From RYN-428 sp035551995 (GTDB taxonomy: Bacteria > Planctomycetota > Phycisphaerae > Tepidisphaerales > Tepidisphaeraceae), in NCBI GenBank assembly GCA_035551995.1, contig DASZME010000088.1, positions 1-49,358 on the forward strand: a stretch of 49,358 nucleotides of DNA, read 5' to 3'. The position numbers were made by a program, and so were the translations under genes. The notes beneath the pieces are model-generated. The model had not been told where the DNA came from, made no database searches, and was given only the letters and a program-made list of their open reading frames with translations. How positions within the stretch are numbered: position 1 is the first letter of the stretch; each line of letters opens with the position of its first letter. Positions 9,201-17,651 of this stretch are shown here, in pieces.

Positions 9201-9773
9201 GGTCATGCCGTGGGTGTCTTCGTGAGCTTGCCCCGTGATCAGGAGCGTGCGCTGATCGGCTTTGCCTTGATTTTTCGTATCGGTGAACCGCCAGATTCCG
9301 GGGATAGAGTAGACGATGGCGCTATCGTGGCCGTCGCGGTTCCGCTGCGGCAAAACGCCGATGGGAATATTCAAATTGTCGGCGAACGTCGATATTTTTC
9401 GCGCGTGGCCGTCAGCGCCGAAATCTTCGAGGATTTTCACCGTATCGCGCGTCGGCTTTCCTTCGGCGACCGGGAATGGATACTCGACCGTGTCGGTCAC
9501 CCATAGCCGGCCTCTGTCGTCGAACGCGATGTTGATCGGCTTATGAATATCCGGTTCGCTGGCGACAAGCTGAGCCTCAAACCCGGGCGGAAGATGAAAT
9601 GATTTGCCTTCGTCGGCGGCATCGCGCGGATCGGCCTTGACGATCGTCTCGGCGGCGCGGACCGCGGAGTTTCCCAAGCAACAATAGACGCCAAATCCAA
9701 AAGCGAGCGAGTAGATCGCGACCGTCTTGCAATGCATGAAAAGGCTCCGAGTAAGCTGTAGAATCGCGTGCAT
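6234..9773 (-). CDS. PVC-type secreted dehydrogenase-like protein with HEAT repeats and C-terminal cytochrome c
   Basis: Start chosen at ATG 9773 because GGAGGGGG sits 5 nt upstream; the frame is open 45 codons further but without a ribosome site. This gives 1179 residues. A signal peptide (HCKTVAIYSLAFGFGVYCCL...VRAAE) is followed by the Pirellula/Verrucomicrobium N-terminal domain (FHLPPGFEAQLVASEPDI, INIAFDDRGRLWVTDTVEYP), a beta-propeller of the soluble sugar-dehydrogenase type with DGAIYVADFYNRIIGHYE. Then come HEAT-like helical repeats, a jelly-roll-like segment (WDLKKFAGQKGFFEATD) and a C-terminal haem domain with CAVCHSV and GPQLDGIG. Such proteins are expanded in planctomycetes and are thought to be extracytoplasmic oxidoreductases; substrate unknown. 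Convergent with the copper monooxygenase-like gene, another secreted cytochrome. Confidence 0.88.
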   Translation of the reverse strand: MHAILQLTRSLFMHCKTVAIYSLAFGFGVYCCLGNSAVRAAETIVKADPRDAADEGKSFHLPPGFEAQLVASEPDIHKPINIAFDDRGRLWVTDTVEYPFPVAEGKPTRDTVKILEDFGADGHARKISTFADNLNIPIGVLPQRNRDGHDSAIVYSIPGIWRFTDTKNQGKADQRTLLITGQAHEDTHGMTGSFNEGFDGWIYAVHGFKNNSTLTGTDGSKISMTSGHTYRFDTAGGHLQINTSGQVNPFGMCFDPLGDLFTSDCETMPILLTLRGAYYSSFGRPHDGLGFGPDMTDHMYGSSAIAGLLDYSAEQYPAEYQNMMLVGNVVTNKINRAQLVPKGSAFHGDDEPDFLVSDDHWFRPVCIKLGPDGAIYVADFYNRIIGHYEVDLHHPGRDKQRGRIWRIVYTGKDAKPAPTKPFDLTKASTAEVIAYLSDSNFASRMLATNYLADVTGPAAAAPIEEAMSKSPSPFLKAHGMWVLKRIGALDDSMLKAFATDSDRLVRVHAMRVLSETANWSADERNLALAGLKDIDAVVRRCAADAVGQHVQLENVRPLLDAWQQAPLTDKHLIHTIRMAVRNQLNDSAIADKLPLPGWSEQDAQELVDVAAGATSPGSTLLVVREVGVGPIDPEKLTGAFRHVGRYGTDEQAETLAKIASTKLADDDSAQVTVFKALQEGVLQRDGHLGAVGQAWGHGLALRLLEKPGDPFGGWVRGTLNDSAPKKEVWSVEMRRGADGVLAPFISSLPLGESGVGTVRSKDFVIPPQLSFFLAGHDGAPSTRQAPRNVARLKASDTGQTMIETPVPRNDVARKITWDLKKFAGQKGFFEATDGDDGASYAWMAFGRFDPPVASVPAAAEHHRLQTAIEIAAPLKISELQSRVADVLADRDIDTETRIAAAKALPLLSDKSAVHEKELASVLIDTTAPDALREAVAAALQQDTSPTAVSAFIMAISAAPQKLQLALAKSLAASPGGAEALLDGIAAGKASPRLLQDANVRERLGVSKPANLSERIAKLTANLPASDLAIQALINDRTRNFSRAKSNPQHGQQVFTQNCAVCHSVAGVGAHVGPQLDGIGIRGVARLSEDILDPSRNVDAAFRYNTYQLLSGDVLAGIPRREEGDTITVADSTGKEVQIQKSKVKRVVPSNLSLMPSNFGEILKVGDFDDLMGYLLTQLK

Positions 9774-9944
9774 GAATACCCCCTCCGCGCCGCGATAACC
9801 AATAACCACACACGCCGACCGCGGCGGCATTCTAATTACCGTCGCGGAGTCACGGTGTTCAAAATACTGGTTTTGGAACGGAAGCATTCCGGCTCCCTCT
9901 TCCTTCACGGGGCCCTGCGAGGCAGAGGGCGCCGAAGTTGTTTC

Positions 9945-11495
9945 TTATATCGCTCGTTTTTCGATCCACTTCAGCAGCGTGCGAACGCCCCATCCGGTGG
10001 CGCCTTTGCCGTAATATCCGAGCTCTTTTTCCGTGTCGGCCACGCCCGCGATATCAAGATGCGCCCACGGGATCGACCCGTCCGCCGGCACAAAAAAGCT
10101 CAGGAAAGCGCCCCCTTGCAATGGATGGCCCTCGCGGCCGGCGGCGTTGACGATGTCGGCGTGATCGCCGCGAATCTGATCGCGCTGCTCCTCGCCCAGC
10201 GGCAACCGCCAGATTTTTTCGCCGGCCGACTCCGCCGCTTCATTCAACTCACCGACAAGCAAATCGCTGTTGCTCATCACGCCGGCGATGTTGCGGCCCA
10301 GCGCGGTGATGACGCCGCCGGTCAGCGTCGCCAGATCGACGACGGCGGCGGGCTCGTATGTCTCGATTCCCCACGCGAGGGCATCGCCGAGGACAAGGCG
10401 GCCTTCGGCGTCGGTATTGGTGACGTCAACGGTGACGCCGTTGTACATCCGCAAAATATCGCCGGGACGATAAGCCATCGAACTGAGCGAATTTTCGGCG
10501 CTTGAAAGGATGCCGACCACATGGACCGGCGACTTGAGTTTGGCCAGCACGTACATCAATCCCAGCACGGCCATCCCGCCGCACTTATCGTAAATCATCT
10601 TCCCCATTTTTTCGGCGGGCTTGATGGAGATGCCGCCGCTGTCGAACGTGATCGATTTGCCGACGATCAGGAGCGGCTTGGAAGCGTTCTTGTTTTTCTT
10701 CCCTTTGCCGCCGACCGGCGCGCCATGTTCCAGCACGATCAATCGTGGTGGCGTGGCGATGCTTCCCGCGCCGACGGCGAGAATGCCGCCCATGCCGAGT
10801 TTGGCCAATTCCTTCTCGTCCATGACCCGGCAACGCAGCCCGACTTCCCCCGCCATCTCGCGCGCGACCCTGGCCAGTTCCGGCGGGTTGATGTTGTTGC
10901 CCGGCCGCGAAGCGATGCTGCGGGCGAAGTTTTGGCCGTCGGCGATTACGCGCGCCCGATCCACGCCCGACCGAATCGCCGCCGAATCCCGCCCCGCGGC
11001 CATTACGGTCACGTCGGCGCGCTTGAACGCCGGCTCATCGTCTTTTTTTTGCCCCGCGCCCTTATATTCCTCGTAGTCGAACGCCGACAGCAACAGCCCG
11101 GTGGCGATCGCTTCGGCGGCGAGGGCGGGCGCGATGTTCGCGATCACCGGAATCGCGACCGCCGCCTTGCCTAATCGATGTTTTCGCAGCGCCCGAAACG
11201 CCTGCGCCCCGGCCTGCCGCAATGTCTCAAGGGTGATTTTCTCGCCTTTGCCCAGGCCGATCGAAAAAATACGCCGATGTTTTCCCGGCGCCGTCTGTAC
11301 GACATCGAAGATGACTTCCTTGGCCTTCCCGCGCGCCGCGCCCGCGGCGGCAAGCCGCTGAAGCGCCTGATGCTCGGCCGCGCCGATGCTCTCGGCGCCA
11401 ACCTCTCCTTCAATCGAAAATACGACGACGGCCTCGGCGTTTGCCGGTACTGATTCCTTAATGTTGACGTTCACGTCCGTGTTGGTCGGGATCAT
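9945..11495 (-). CDS. pepA: Leucyl (M17 family) cytosol aminopeptidase
   Basis: 516 residues, normal for PepA. It removes N-terminal residues from peptides using two metal ions in the cytoplasm. The M17 signature NTDAEGRL is at 360-367. Upstream, the metal and catalytic segment GKSITFDSGGISIKPAEKM (from 279) with K280 and D285, and MIYDKCGG with D303, fit the active site. The N-terminal ~165 residues are the more variable M17 N-domain. A lysine-rich insert (GKGKKNKNAS, 264-272) interrupts the region before GKSITF. The ATG follows AGGAG by 5 nt. Some PepA proteins also bind DNA; nothing here shows that. Identification is secure. Confidence 0.97.
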   Translation of the reverse strand: MIPTNTDVNVNIKESVPANAEAVVVFSIEGEVGAESIGAAEHQALQRLAAAGAARGKAKEVIFDVVQTAPGKHRRIFSIGLGKGEKITLETLRQAGAQAFRALRKHRLGKAAVAIPVIANIAPALAAEAIATGLLLSAFDYEEYKGAGQKKDDEPAFKRADVTVMAAGRDSAAIRSGVDRARVIADGQNFARSIASRPGNNINPPELARVAREMAGEVGLRCRVMDEKELAKLGMGGILAVGAGSIATPPRLIVLEHGAPVGGKGKKNKNASKPLLIVGKSITFDSGGISIKPAEKMGKMIYDKCGGMAVLGLMYVLAKLKSPVHVVGILSSAENSLSSMAYRPGDILRMYNGVTVDVTNTDAEGRLVLGDALAWGIETYEPAAVVDLATLTGGVITALGRNIAGVMSNSDLLVGELNEAAESAGEKIWRLPLGEEQRDQIRGDHADIVNAAGREGHPLQGGAFLSFFVPADGSIPWAHLDIAGVADTEKELGYYGKGATGWGVRTLLKWIEKRAI

Positions 11496-11605
11496 TGTGC
11501 TCCTAGTCGTGAGGAGGAGAGTATAGAGACGCCGTGACTGCTCACAACATAATGGGCGCCTTCGACGTTTCTCGTTTGGCTCAAGCGTCTCGTTCGTTTA
11601 CCGAT

Positions 11606-11653
11606 AGCGGCCCGCTTTCGCATTGTGTTTCGCGATCGGCTTTCGCTACGCCG
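11606..11653 (+). repeat. Diverged copy of an intergenic dispersed repeat
   Basis: The segment starting AGCGGCCCGCTTTCGC and running through GTGTTTCGCGAT to CTACGCCG follows the order of the copy at 17507-17560 (AGCGGCCCCGCTTGC, then GTGTTTCGCGA, then CTCGCGCCG). It lies in the 252-nt gap between pepA and the SGNH hydrolase gene, where no other gene is seen. Confidence 0.5.
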
Positions 11654-11747
11654 ACGGAAGAAATGCGATCTGGGCGGCATCGCGAATACCGCGATGCCCG
11701 ACGGAGCGCGAAGCGGATTTCGGTCGGAAAACCGGGCGCCGAAGCGC

Positions 11748-13004
11748 CTACGGAATCCCGGCGACGCAAATACTTTCGATCCGGAGTTCCTGCGCCGTGG
11801 CGGACGTAAAAACAGGTTCGATTTCCAAAACGTGTTCCACCGCCGGATCCAGTCCCTCCGCCACCACTTGCACCAAATGGACATTTCCGTTTGCCCGCCG
11901 GGCGAAGTCGCCCGCGTCGAAATCAGCCGTTACCGTCTTCACTCGCGGCGGCTTTTGTTCAATGGGCTTGCCATCCAGATAGAGACGATATTTCCCGGAG
12001 ATCGGCGTCGATTCGCCAAACAACAGCGCCATTCGCCCGCGGAAGCGATACTGGAGTTTAGACACGTCCTGAGCCGTCGCGGTCGGTTTTCCGTACGGGC
12101 CCGGCGCCGGGACGCGGTTGCTCGCGATCAATTCGTCGTCGAGCCAGCGCGACATGAGCATATCGAAATATGCCGACGTGAGGTTGGCCCTCCCCGCGTG
12201 CCAACCGGCCGGGATCGGGGAGATCGACGTAAGCCGAGCGCGCGAGCTGGTCATATACGTATCGGCATACAACATTTTTGGCGGGACGACGCACGCGCGC
12301 CCGGTTCGCACGGCCTCCTGAAATGCATTCCACGCCGCGTCGGCGAACAGCGAATACCCAACGTCGCCCGGATGCACGCCATCGGCCGGCCAGATCGCAT
12401 CGAGAGACGCCTCCCTTTTTTCCACGCGATCGACCGTCAGCGCGATGGCGTCCCCGACGGCGGTGTTGTAAGCGGCGGCGATGGCCAGATGGGCGTCGCG
12501 GCGTTTCATCTTCGCGAGTTCTTCGCGCTTCGCGTTCCACTTAAACGGGAAAATCACCTGAACCAAAGGACAGCGCGCTTCCAGCAGAATCCGCCGAACG
12601 ATCGCCTCATAACTGGCCAGTATTTCGGGCGTATCCGAATAAATATCGTCATTGGCGGAAAAGTCGAGAAAGACCAGATCGGGATGATGGCTCAACACGT
12701 CGCGATCGAGCCGAAAGACGCCGAGTTGCGATCCGGTGCCGCCGATGGCCGAATCGCGGCAGGCGAAATGCGCCTGCGGGTAGGCCGTTTCCAGCCGTCG
12801 CTGAACGTCGGCGCGGTAAGACGTGTGCTGCGGATCGGTCGAGTTGGCGCCCCAAGTCAGCGAGGCGCCGAAGAAGACGACGCTTAGATGCTCGCCCGCC
12901 CGCGCCCGCCGATCAAATTCGCCGAAGTTGGGCTCGGCCGACGCGAGAAGGATCGACGGAACCAGAAGAATCGCCAGAAGAAAAATAGGCCGATAGCTGT
13001 TCAT
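11748..13004 (-). CDS. Secreted SGNH/GDSL-family hydrolase
   Basis: Start taken at ATG 13004, which has GAAGGA about 6 nt upstream and opens directly into a signal peptide (NSYRPIFLLAILLVPSILLASA); upstream in-frame ATGs lack this. The protein is 418 residues. SGNH blocks: VFFGASLTWG with the nucleophile Ser48, the block II Gly in AIGGTGSQLG (88-95), Asn118 in FSANDD, and D208-x-x-H211 in ADGVHP. These enzymes deacylate or deacetylate esters, often on polysaccharides. A C-terminal beta-rich region of ~190 residues follows (MALLFGESTPISGKYRLYLDG), probably a binding module. It is transcribed divergently from the first giant secreted protein, which suggests a shared carbohydrate role. The fold assignment is good; substrate unknown. 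Confidence 0.85.
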   Translation of the reverse strand: MNSYRPIFLLAILLVPSILLASAEPNFGEFDRRARAGEHLSVVFFGASLTWGANSTDPQHTSYRADVQRRLETAYPQAHFACRDSAIGGTGSQLGVFRLDRDVLSHHPDLVFLDFSANDDIYSDTPEILASYEAIVRRILLEARCPLVQVIFPFKWNAKREELAKMKRRDAHLAIAAAYNTAVGDAIALTVDRVEKREASLDAIWPADGVHPGDVGYSLFADAAWNAFQEAVRTGRACVVPPKMLYADTYMTSSRARLTSISPIPAGWHAGRANLTSAYFDMLMSRWLDDELIASNRVPAPGPYGKPTATAQDVSKLQYRFRGRMALLFGESTPISGKYRLYLDGKPIEQKPPRVKTVTADFDAGDFARRANGNVHLVQVVAEGLDPAVEHVLEIEPVFTSATAQELRIESICVAGIP

Positions 13005-13166
13005 CAAGTATCCTTCGCGTGCGTCGTATAACCGTTCATCGCTTGAGTCGGAGATGGTCGCTGATGGCCGCCAGGAATTCAATCTCGCGGGCAACGGCTC
13101 ATCGTATATCATGTACGAATTCACTCGCGAAGTTTTGATTTCGCGGGTAGGACCGAGGCGGAGAAA

Positions 13167-16100
13167 ATGATCAAAATAAAATTAATCATCGTCATGGCGG
13201 CGATAGTGGCCGCGAGCGGCGCGGCATGGGCGACCGAAACCGAAAATCAGCGATTGCACGTTCTCCCCGCATCCGGCGCCATTGCGCTGGACGGCCGAAC
13301 CGACGGATGGGATTTGTCCGGCGGATTGTTCGCGTGCGGCGATCTCGAACACCTGCGCGACCAATTTTCCGTCTGGGTTTACGCCAATTACGATCAGGAT
13401 AATTTGTACGTGCTGGCGAAATGGAAAGACCCCACGCCGCTCAATAATCCCGAAGGAGCGGGCGGCCATGCGTTCAACGGCGACTGTTTGCAATTGCGCT
13501 TTGTTTTCTTTCCGGATACGCCGGACCAGACGGCGACATGGTGGGATTGCTGGCGCGACAAGACGGGAAAATCGGTGATCAAGCGCGCGTCGCCGGGCGC
13601 GACCAACGGGTTTAAACTGAATGTTTTGGAAACCCTCGAACATGCCGGCGAGCATGGGGCGAAGCAGAGTTTTCTTGTCGATCCGGACGGCAAGGGGTAT
13701 GCGCAGACGGTCGTTATTCCGTGGAAGCTTTTGAGCGCGTCGGGCCGTGCGCTTAAAGCGGGCGACCGGATGCGGATGACCGTCGAGCCGAACTTCACGG
13801 CCGGCGCTTTTGGGCGCATTACGATCAAGGATCTGTTCGACGAAAAGATCGCCAAGCCCGATCGCATTTTTACGTTTCGCGCCTTTACGCACTGGGGCTG
13901 GGCGACGCTGGAGCCCAATGGAAGCATCGCGCCGCCGCCGGTCCGCGTCGCCGATGGCCGCACGTTTAACGTGTCGATGACCGGCGGGACGCCGACCGTG
14001 GATTGGACCGGACTGGTTCGCAAATTCGAGTGGCCGGGGTTTAAGCCGATCGCGTTTACGATGCCGCTTGACGGGTATGTTTCGCTCAACGTGCTCAATC
14101 GCGACGGGCAGATCGTTCGGCATTTGCTGAACTGGGATCAGCGGCAAAAGGGTGAACAGACAATTCAATGGGATGGCCTGACCGACGCGACGTATCGCAC
14201 GCCCGGCGAGCCTGTCCCGGCTGGCGATTACACATGGAAAGCCATCGCCCATCCCGGCGCCAAGCTCACCTTTCGCGGCTATGCGGACTATGGCGGGAAA
14301 GCACCGTGGGAATCGGACGTGACGACGATGTGGCTCGGCGATCATGGCATGCCGACGGCGGTCGTCACTGACGGCCAGCGGATGTACCTCGCGTGCGACG
14401 GCGCCGAGGGCGGACGTCATCTGCTGGCGACCGATCTCGAAGGCAACGTCATCTGGGCCTTGCAGAACACGACCGGCGCCGCCGACCCGGAATCGATCGC
14501 GACCGACAACGGCAAGATCTATCTCCTGCATCCCAAGGTGGGATGGATGAACAGCTCGACGATCATCAGCCTCGCCGACGCCAAGGCCGGGACGTATGGC
14601 GTTTGGAAGGGAAAAACGGATCATCTTCTGACACTGAAGGATATTTATGGGGATGGGCCGCAGGGGCCGGATCATTTTAATTTCATCGACGCGCATGATG
14701 GAAAGATTTATCTGACCTCGGGCGATCCGACGTTTTTTCTGGATCAGGTGACGGATTGGAAAGCCGTCGCGACGCAATTGAAAGTCGGCAGCGATTTGGC
14801 GTCGCGCGTTCTGAAGTTAATGGGCCCATCGACGCCGAAACGGCTGGATGAAATCCTTCGAGGAACGCCGCTGGAGCGGGCGTTTACGGTCGGTGGCGGG
14901 CATCCATTCGGAGTCGAGTTCGCCGCGGCACTTAACGATTTGATTTATCGCCGAAATGATCCAGCCTTCAACAGTCGATTGATCGAGAACGAAGCCCGTG
15001 GGGCAAGGTTAAGGCGGGAGCAAGTTGATGCGATCTTCGGCGGCGCGATTCATTCGCCGGCGCCGGGGGAAATTGTGGTGCTGGACGGCGGGAGTGGGCG
15101 GCTCATCAAGCGCTGGCCATTTGCAGACGGCGGGGCGATTAAAGCGATTAACGAGCATTTGATCTACGTCGTTCAGGACGGCGGGAAGATCGTGGCTTTC
15201 GATCCGACGAATGGCCAAGGCAAGCCGTTCGCCGACGCCCCGAACGCGGCTGGATTAAACACTGACAGCGCCGGAAATCTATATGTAAGTCTTGGCGCCG
15301 GGGAAATGCAGGTCGCCATCTTCGACGCCGGCGGAAAAGAAGTCCGCCGCATCGGCCGGCGCGGGGGCCGCGCGGAGATCGGACCATGGCAGCCGGACGG
15401 CATGCTTTATCCCGCGGGCATCGCCGTCGATAAGGAGGACAAACTCTGGGTGATGGAGCGCGATCGTCATCCCAAGCGCGTGAGCGTCTGGTCGGTGGCG
15501 GACGGTAAGTTCGTGAAAGATTTCTTCGGCCCGCCGCATTATGGAAATTCCGGCGCCGCCATCAATCCGCGCGATCCCGATCTCATGGTGTCAGTCGGGT
15601 GCGAATGGCGTCTCGATCCGAAGACCGGCAAATCCGTCTGCGTCGGCACGTTCGATCGTGAGTATCACGATTTTGCGGCATTCCGCGAAGGGTCCAACGG
15701 CAAACTCTACCTCTTCGCCCACAGCGGCGACCATGGAATGGGCAGCCTGAAAATCTTCGAGCGACTCGGCGACGCAAATTACGTCGTGCGAACCGAACTC
15801 CGAAACGAAGGAACCGAGCCTGAATTTCGTTCCGGCGGCGGCAACACCGTCCTCTGGGTCGATCGCGGCGGCGCCAATCACCAAGCGCGGCAAGCTCAAA
15901 CCCGCCCCGGCACGTTGCGCGTCACCGGATCAAACGGGTGGTCGCTCAACCTCGGCCCCGACATGGGGCTTTATGTTTATGACAATGTGGACCAGAAACT
16001 CAAACTATTGCCGATGGACGGCTTCACTACCGTCGGCGCTCCGAGCTACGATTTCACGAAGCTTAAAGACTTGCCGCCAGCGATGAGCGACGGTTATGAG

Positions 16101-17390
16101 CCGGGCATGAGCTGCGCGCTTCCCAGCGCCGACAACACAAAAATTCTCATCAACCTTCGCAAGAAAAATCATCCGGCTCTCTATCTCTGGACCTGCTTCG
16201 ATCTTGCCGGCGGCAAGGAACTCTGGACGTATCCGAATCCGTTTTTTCAGGTGCATGGCTCGCACAACGCCCCCGCCGCCGATCCGGGGCTTTTCCGCGG
16301 AGCCTACGGCGCGGTGGGAACGGCAAACGCCTCCGGCGTCGGCGACTTTTGGATCATCAACGGAAACGTCGGGGAATGGGGCGTGCTTTCTTCGGACGGG
16401 TTCTATTTAACCCGGCTCTTTAACGGCAACGTCTTCGACTGGAAATGGCCGGCCGCGGCGACGCCTGGCGTCGACATGACCAACCTTCCCCCCGGTTCCG
16501 GCGGCGAAGATTTCGGCGGGTCGGCAACGCAGGGCGACGACGGAAAAATTTATGTTCAAGCCGGCAAATGCGCCACCTGGAATCTTGTGCTTACGGGCCT
16601 TGAAAAAACCGTCGCCATCCCCGGCAGCCGGATTACGCTGAGCGAGCAAGACACCCACACCGCGCTGGCCTTCCGCGAGAAGGCGCTACAGGCTTCCGCC
16701 GGCGCCCGCCAACTTACGGTCAAACGCATGGCCGTTCATTTCACCGGCCAGTTCGCCAATGATTTCAAGGGGTGTGAAATCGTCTCCTATCGCAAGACCG
16801 AAGAATCGGCCATCCGCACCGCCATGGCCCACGACGACACTATGCTCTATGTCGGCTGGGAAGTGAAAGACGCGACGCCGTGGGTCAATGGCGCCAGCGA
16901 TATTTCGCAGATCTATGTCGGCGGCGATACCGTCGATCTTCAACTTGGCGTCGATCCTGCCGCCGCTCCCAAACGCACCGCCGCCGGAAAAGGAGACATT
17001 CGCCTGGCCATCGGCAACTTTCAGGGAAAGCCGACGGCGGTTCTTTATCGATTCGTCTCCGACGTCAAAAAGCCGCGCAGCTTTAGTTCCGGCGTTCTTA
17101 AGGGCTACCAGGTTGACTTTGTCGATGTGGTGGCCGACGCTCAAATCAAGGTGAAAATCGACAAGGGGCAATATGTGGTCGAGGCGGCGATCCCGATGGT
17201 TGCTATCGGCTTGAGCGCGTCGCCGGGCCTCACGATTCCCGGCGACGTCGGCGCAACCTTCAATGACGCCTCGGGCACGCGAACCCGGCTCCGAAGCTAC
17301 TGGTCCAACCAACACACCGGCCTGGTTGACGACGTCGTTTTCGAACTCCAGCTTTCCCCGCAATATTGGGGATCATTTATTTTCGAATAG
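13167..17390 (+). CDS. Giant secreted multidomain protein (CBM9-like, FlgD-like, beta-propeller, CBM9-like)
   Basis: 1407 residues, starting after GGCGGAGAAA with a signal peptide (MIKIKLIIVMAAIVAASGAA). Residues ~28-235 resemble a DOMON/CBM9 sugar-binding fold (IALDGRTDGWD, FSVWVYANYDQDNLYVLAKW, NGDCLQLRF). Residues ~290-375 look like a FlgD-type Ig module (LNVLNRDGQIVRHLLNW...TIQWDGLTD). A long NHL/SMP-like propeller follows (AGIAVDKEDKLWVMERDR, NDLIYRRND inserts). Residues ~1180-1405 are a second CBM9-like domain (MAVHFTGQF, TMLYVGWEVKDATPWVNG, DTVDLQLGVDPAA). No catalytic motif was recognised. The next gene encodes a protein of similar plan and shares motifs such as PKRVSVW and DPAAAPKRT/NPAADPKRT, so the two are paralogues. 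Likely extracellular or surface-attached carbohydrate binding; function not established. Confidence 0.7.
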   Translation: MIKIKLIIVMAAIVAASGAAWATETENQRLHVLPASGAIALDGRTDGWDLSGGLFACGDLEHLRDQFSVWVYANYDQDNLYVLAKWKDPTPLNNPEGAGGHAFNGDCLQLRFVFFPDTPDQTATWWDCWRDKTGKSVIKRASPGATNGFKLNVLETLEHAGEHGAKQSFLVDPDGKGYAQTVVIPWKLLSASGRALKAGDRMRMTVEPNFTAGAFGRITIKDLFDEKIAKPDRIFTFRAFTHWGWATLEPNGSIAPPPVRVADGRTFNVSMTGGTPTVDWTGLVRKFEWPGFKPIAFTMPLDGYVSLNVLNRDGQIVRHLLNWDQRQKGEQTIQWDGLTDATYRTPGEPVPAGDYTWKAIAHPGAKLTFRGYADYGGKAPWESDVTTMWLGDHGMPTAVVTDGQRMYLACDGAEGGRHLLATDLEGNVIWALQNTTGAADPESIATDNGKIYLLHPKVGWMNSSTIISLADAKAGTYGVWKGKTDHLLTLKDIYGDGPQGPDHFNFIDAHDGKIYLTSGDPTFFLDQVTDWKAVATQLKVGSDLASRVLKLMGPSTPKRLDEILRGTPLERAFTVGGGHPFGVEFAAALNDLIYRRNDPAFNSRLIENEARGARLRREQVDAIFGGAIHSPAPGEIVVLDGGSGRLIKRWPFADGGAIKAINEHLIYVVQDGGKIVAFDPTNGQGKPFADAPNAAGLNTDSAGNLYVSLGAGEMQVAIFDAGGKEVRRIGRRGGRAEIGPWQPDGMLYPAGIAVDKEDKLWVMERDRHPKRVSVWSVADGKFVKDFFGPPHYGNSGAAINPRDPDLMVSVGCEWRLDPKTGKSVCVGTFDREYHDFAAFREGSNGKLYLFAHSGDHGMGSLKIFERLGDANYVVRTELRNEGTEPEFRSGGGNTVLWVDRGGANHQARQAQTRPGTLRVTGSNGWSLNLGPDMGLYVYDNVDQKLKLLPMDGFTTVGAPSYDFTKLKDLPPAMSDGYEPGMSCALPSADNTKILINLRKKNHPALYLWTCFDLAGGKELWTYPNPFFQVHGSHNAPAADPGLFRGAYGAVGTANASGVGDFWIINGNVGEWGVLSSDGFYLTRLFNGNVFDWKWPAAATPGVDMTNLPPGSGGEDFGGSATQGDDGKIYVQAGKCATWNLVLTGLEKTVAIPGSRITLSEQDTHTALAFREKALQASAGARQLTVKRMAVHFTGQFANDFKGCEIVSYRKTEESAIRTAMAHDDTMLYVGWEVKDATPWVNGASDISQIYVGGDTVDLQLGVDPAAAPKRTAAGKGDIRLAIGNFQGKPTAVLYRFVSDVKKPRSFSSGVLKGYQVDFVDVVADAQIKVKIDKGQYVVEAAIPMVAIGLSASPGLTIPGDVGATFNDASGTRTRLRSYWSNQHTGLVDDVVFELQLSPQYWGSFIFE

Positions 17391-17506
17391 CGAGAATTCA
17401 TGCGATTATTTGCTTCCCGAACCGGCGTCGTCGAATTGCGCGTAGCACAGGCGTCTTGCCCTTGCCCGACGCTGGAACATTTTTCCGCTCGCCGTAGCGT
17501 TCTTGA

Positions 17507-17560
17507 GTTTAGCGGCCCCGCTTGCGGGGCGTGTTTCGCGACTGAAGCTCGCGCCGCCCA
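17507..17560 (+). repeat. Intergenic dispersed repeat with GC hairpin (best copy)
   Basis: The core runs GTTTAGCGGCCCCGCTTGCG through GGGCGTGTTTCGCGACTGAA to CTCGCGCCGCC. GCCCCGC and GCGGGGC (17515-17530) form a tight hairpin. The copy at 40335-40388 on the other strand matches it closely. The repeat falls inside the long open extension 5' of the second giant gene, which argues that the extension is not coding. Confidence 0.7.
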
Positions 17561-17651
17561 CACAAAAAATGTCTCAGGACGATACCGCCGGGACGGCTGC
17601 GCTACGAAAGATTCTAAACGCTCAGGTCCGATTCACTTTCGTTTCGCGGGC

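Noticed and set aside
11625..12887. 420-codon frame antisense to the SGNH hydrolase gene
   Set aside because: Arg/Gly-rich shadow of a GC-rich coding strand; the minus-strand SGNH protein has clear catalytic blocks and a signal peptide.
13182..14777. 531-codon frame antisense to the first giant gene
   Set aside because: Composition typical of antisense shadows, no domain seen; the + strand has recognisable modules.
17400..17651. 84-codon N-terminal extension of the second giant protein
   Set aside because: It spans a dispersed repeat, has no signal peptide before residue 85 and the ATG at 17652 starts a clean signal peptide.
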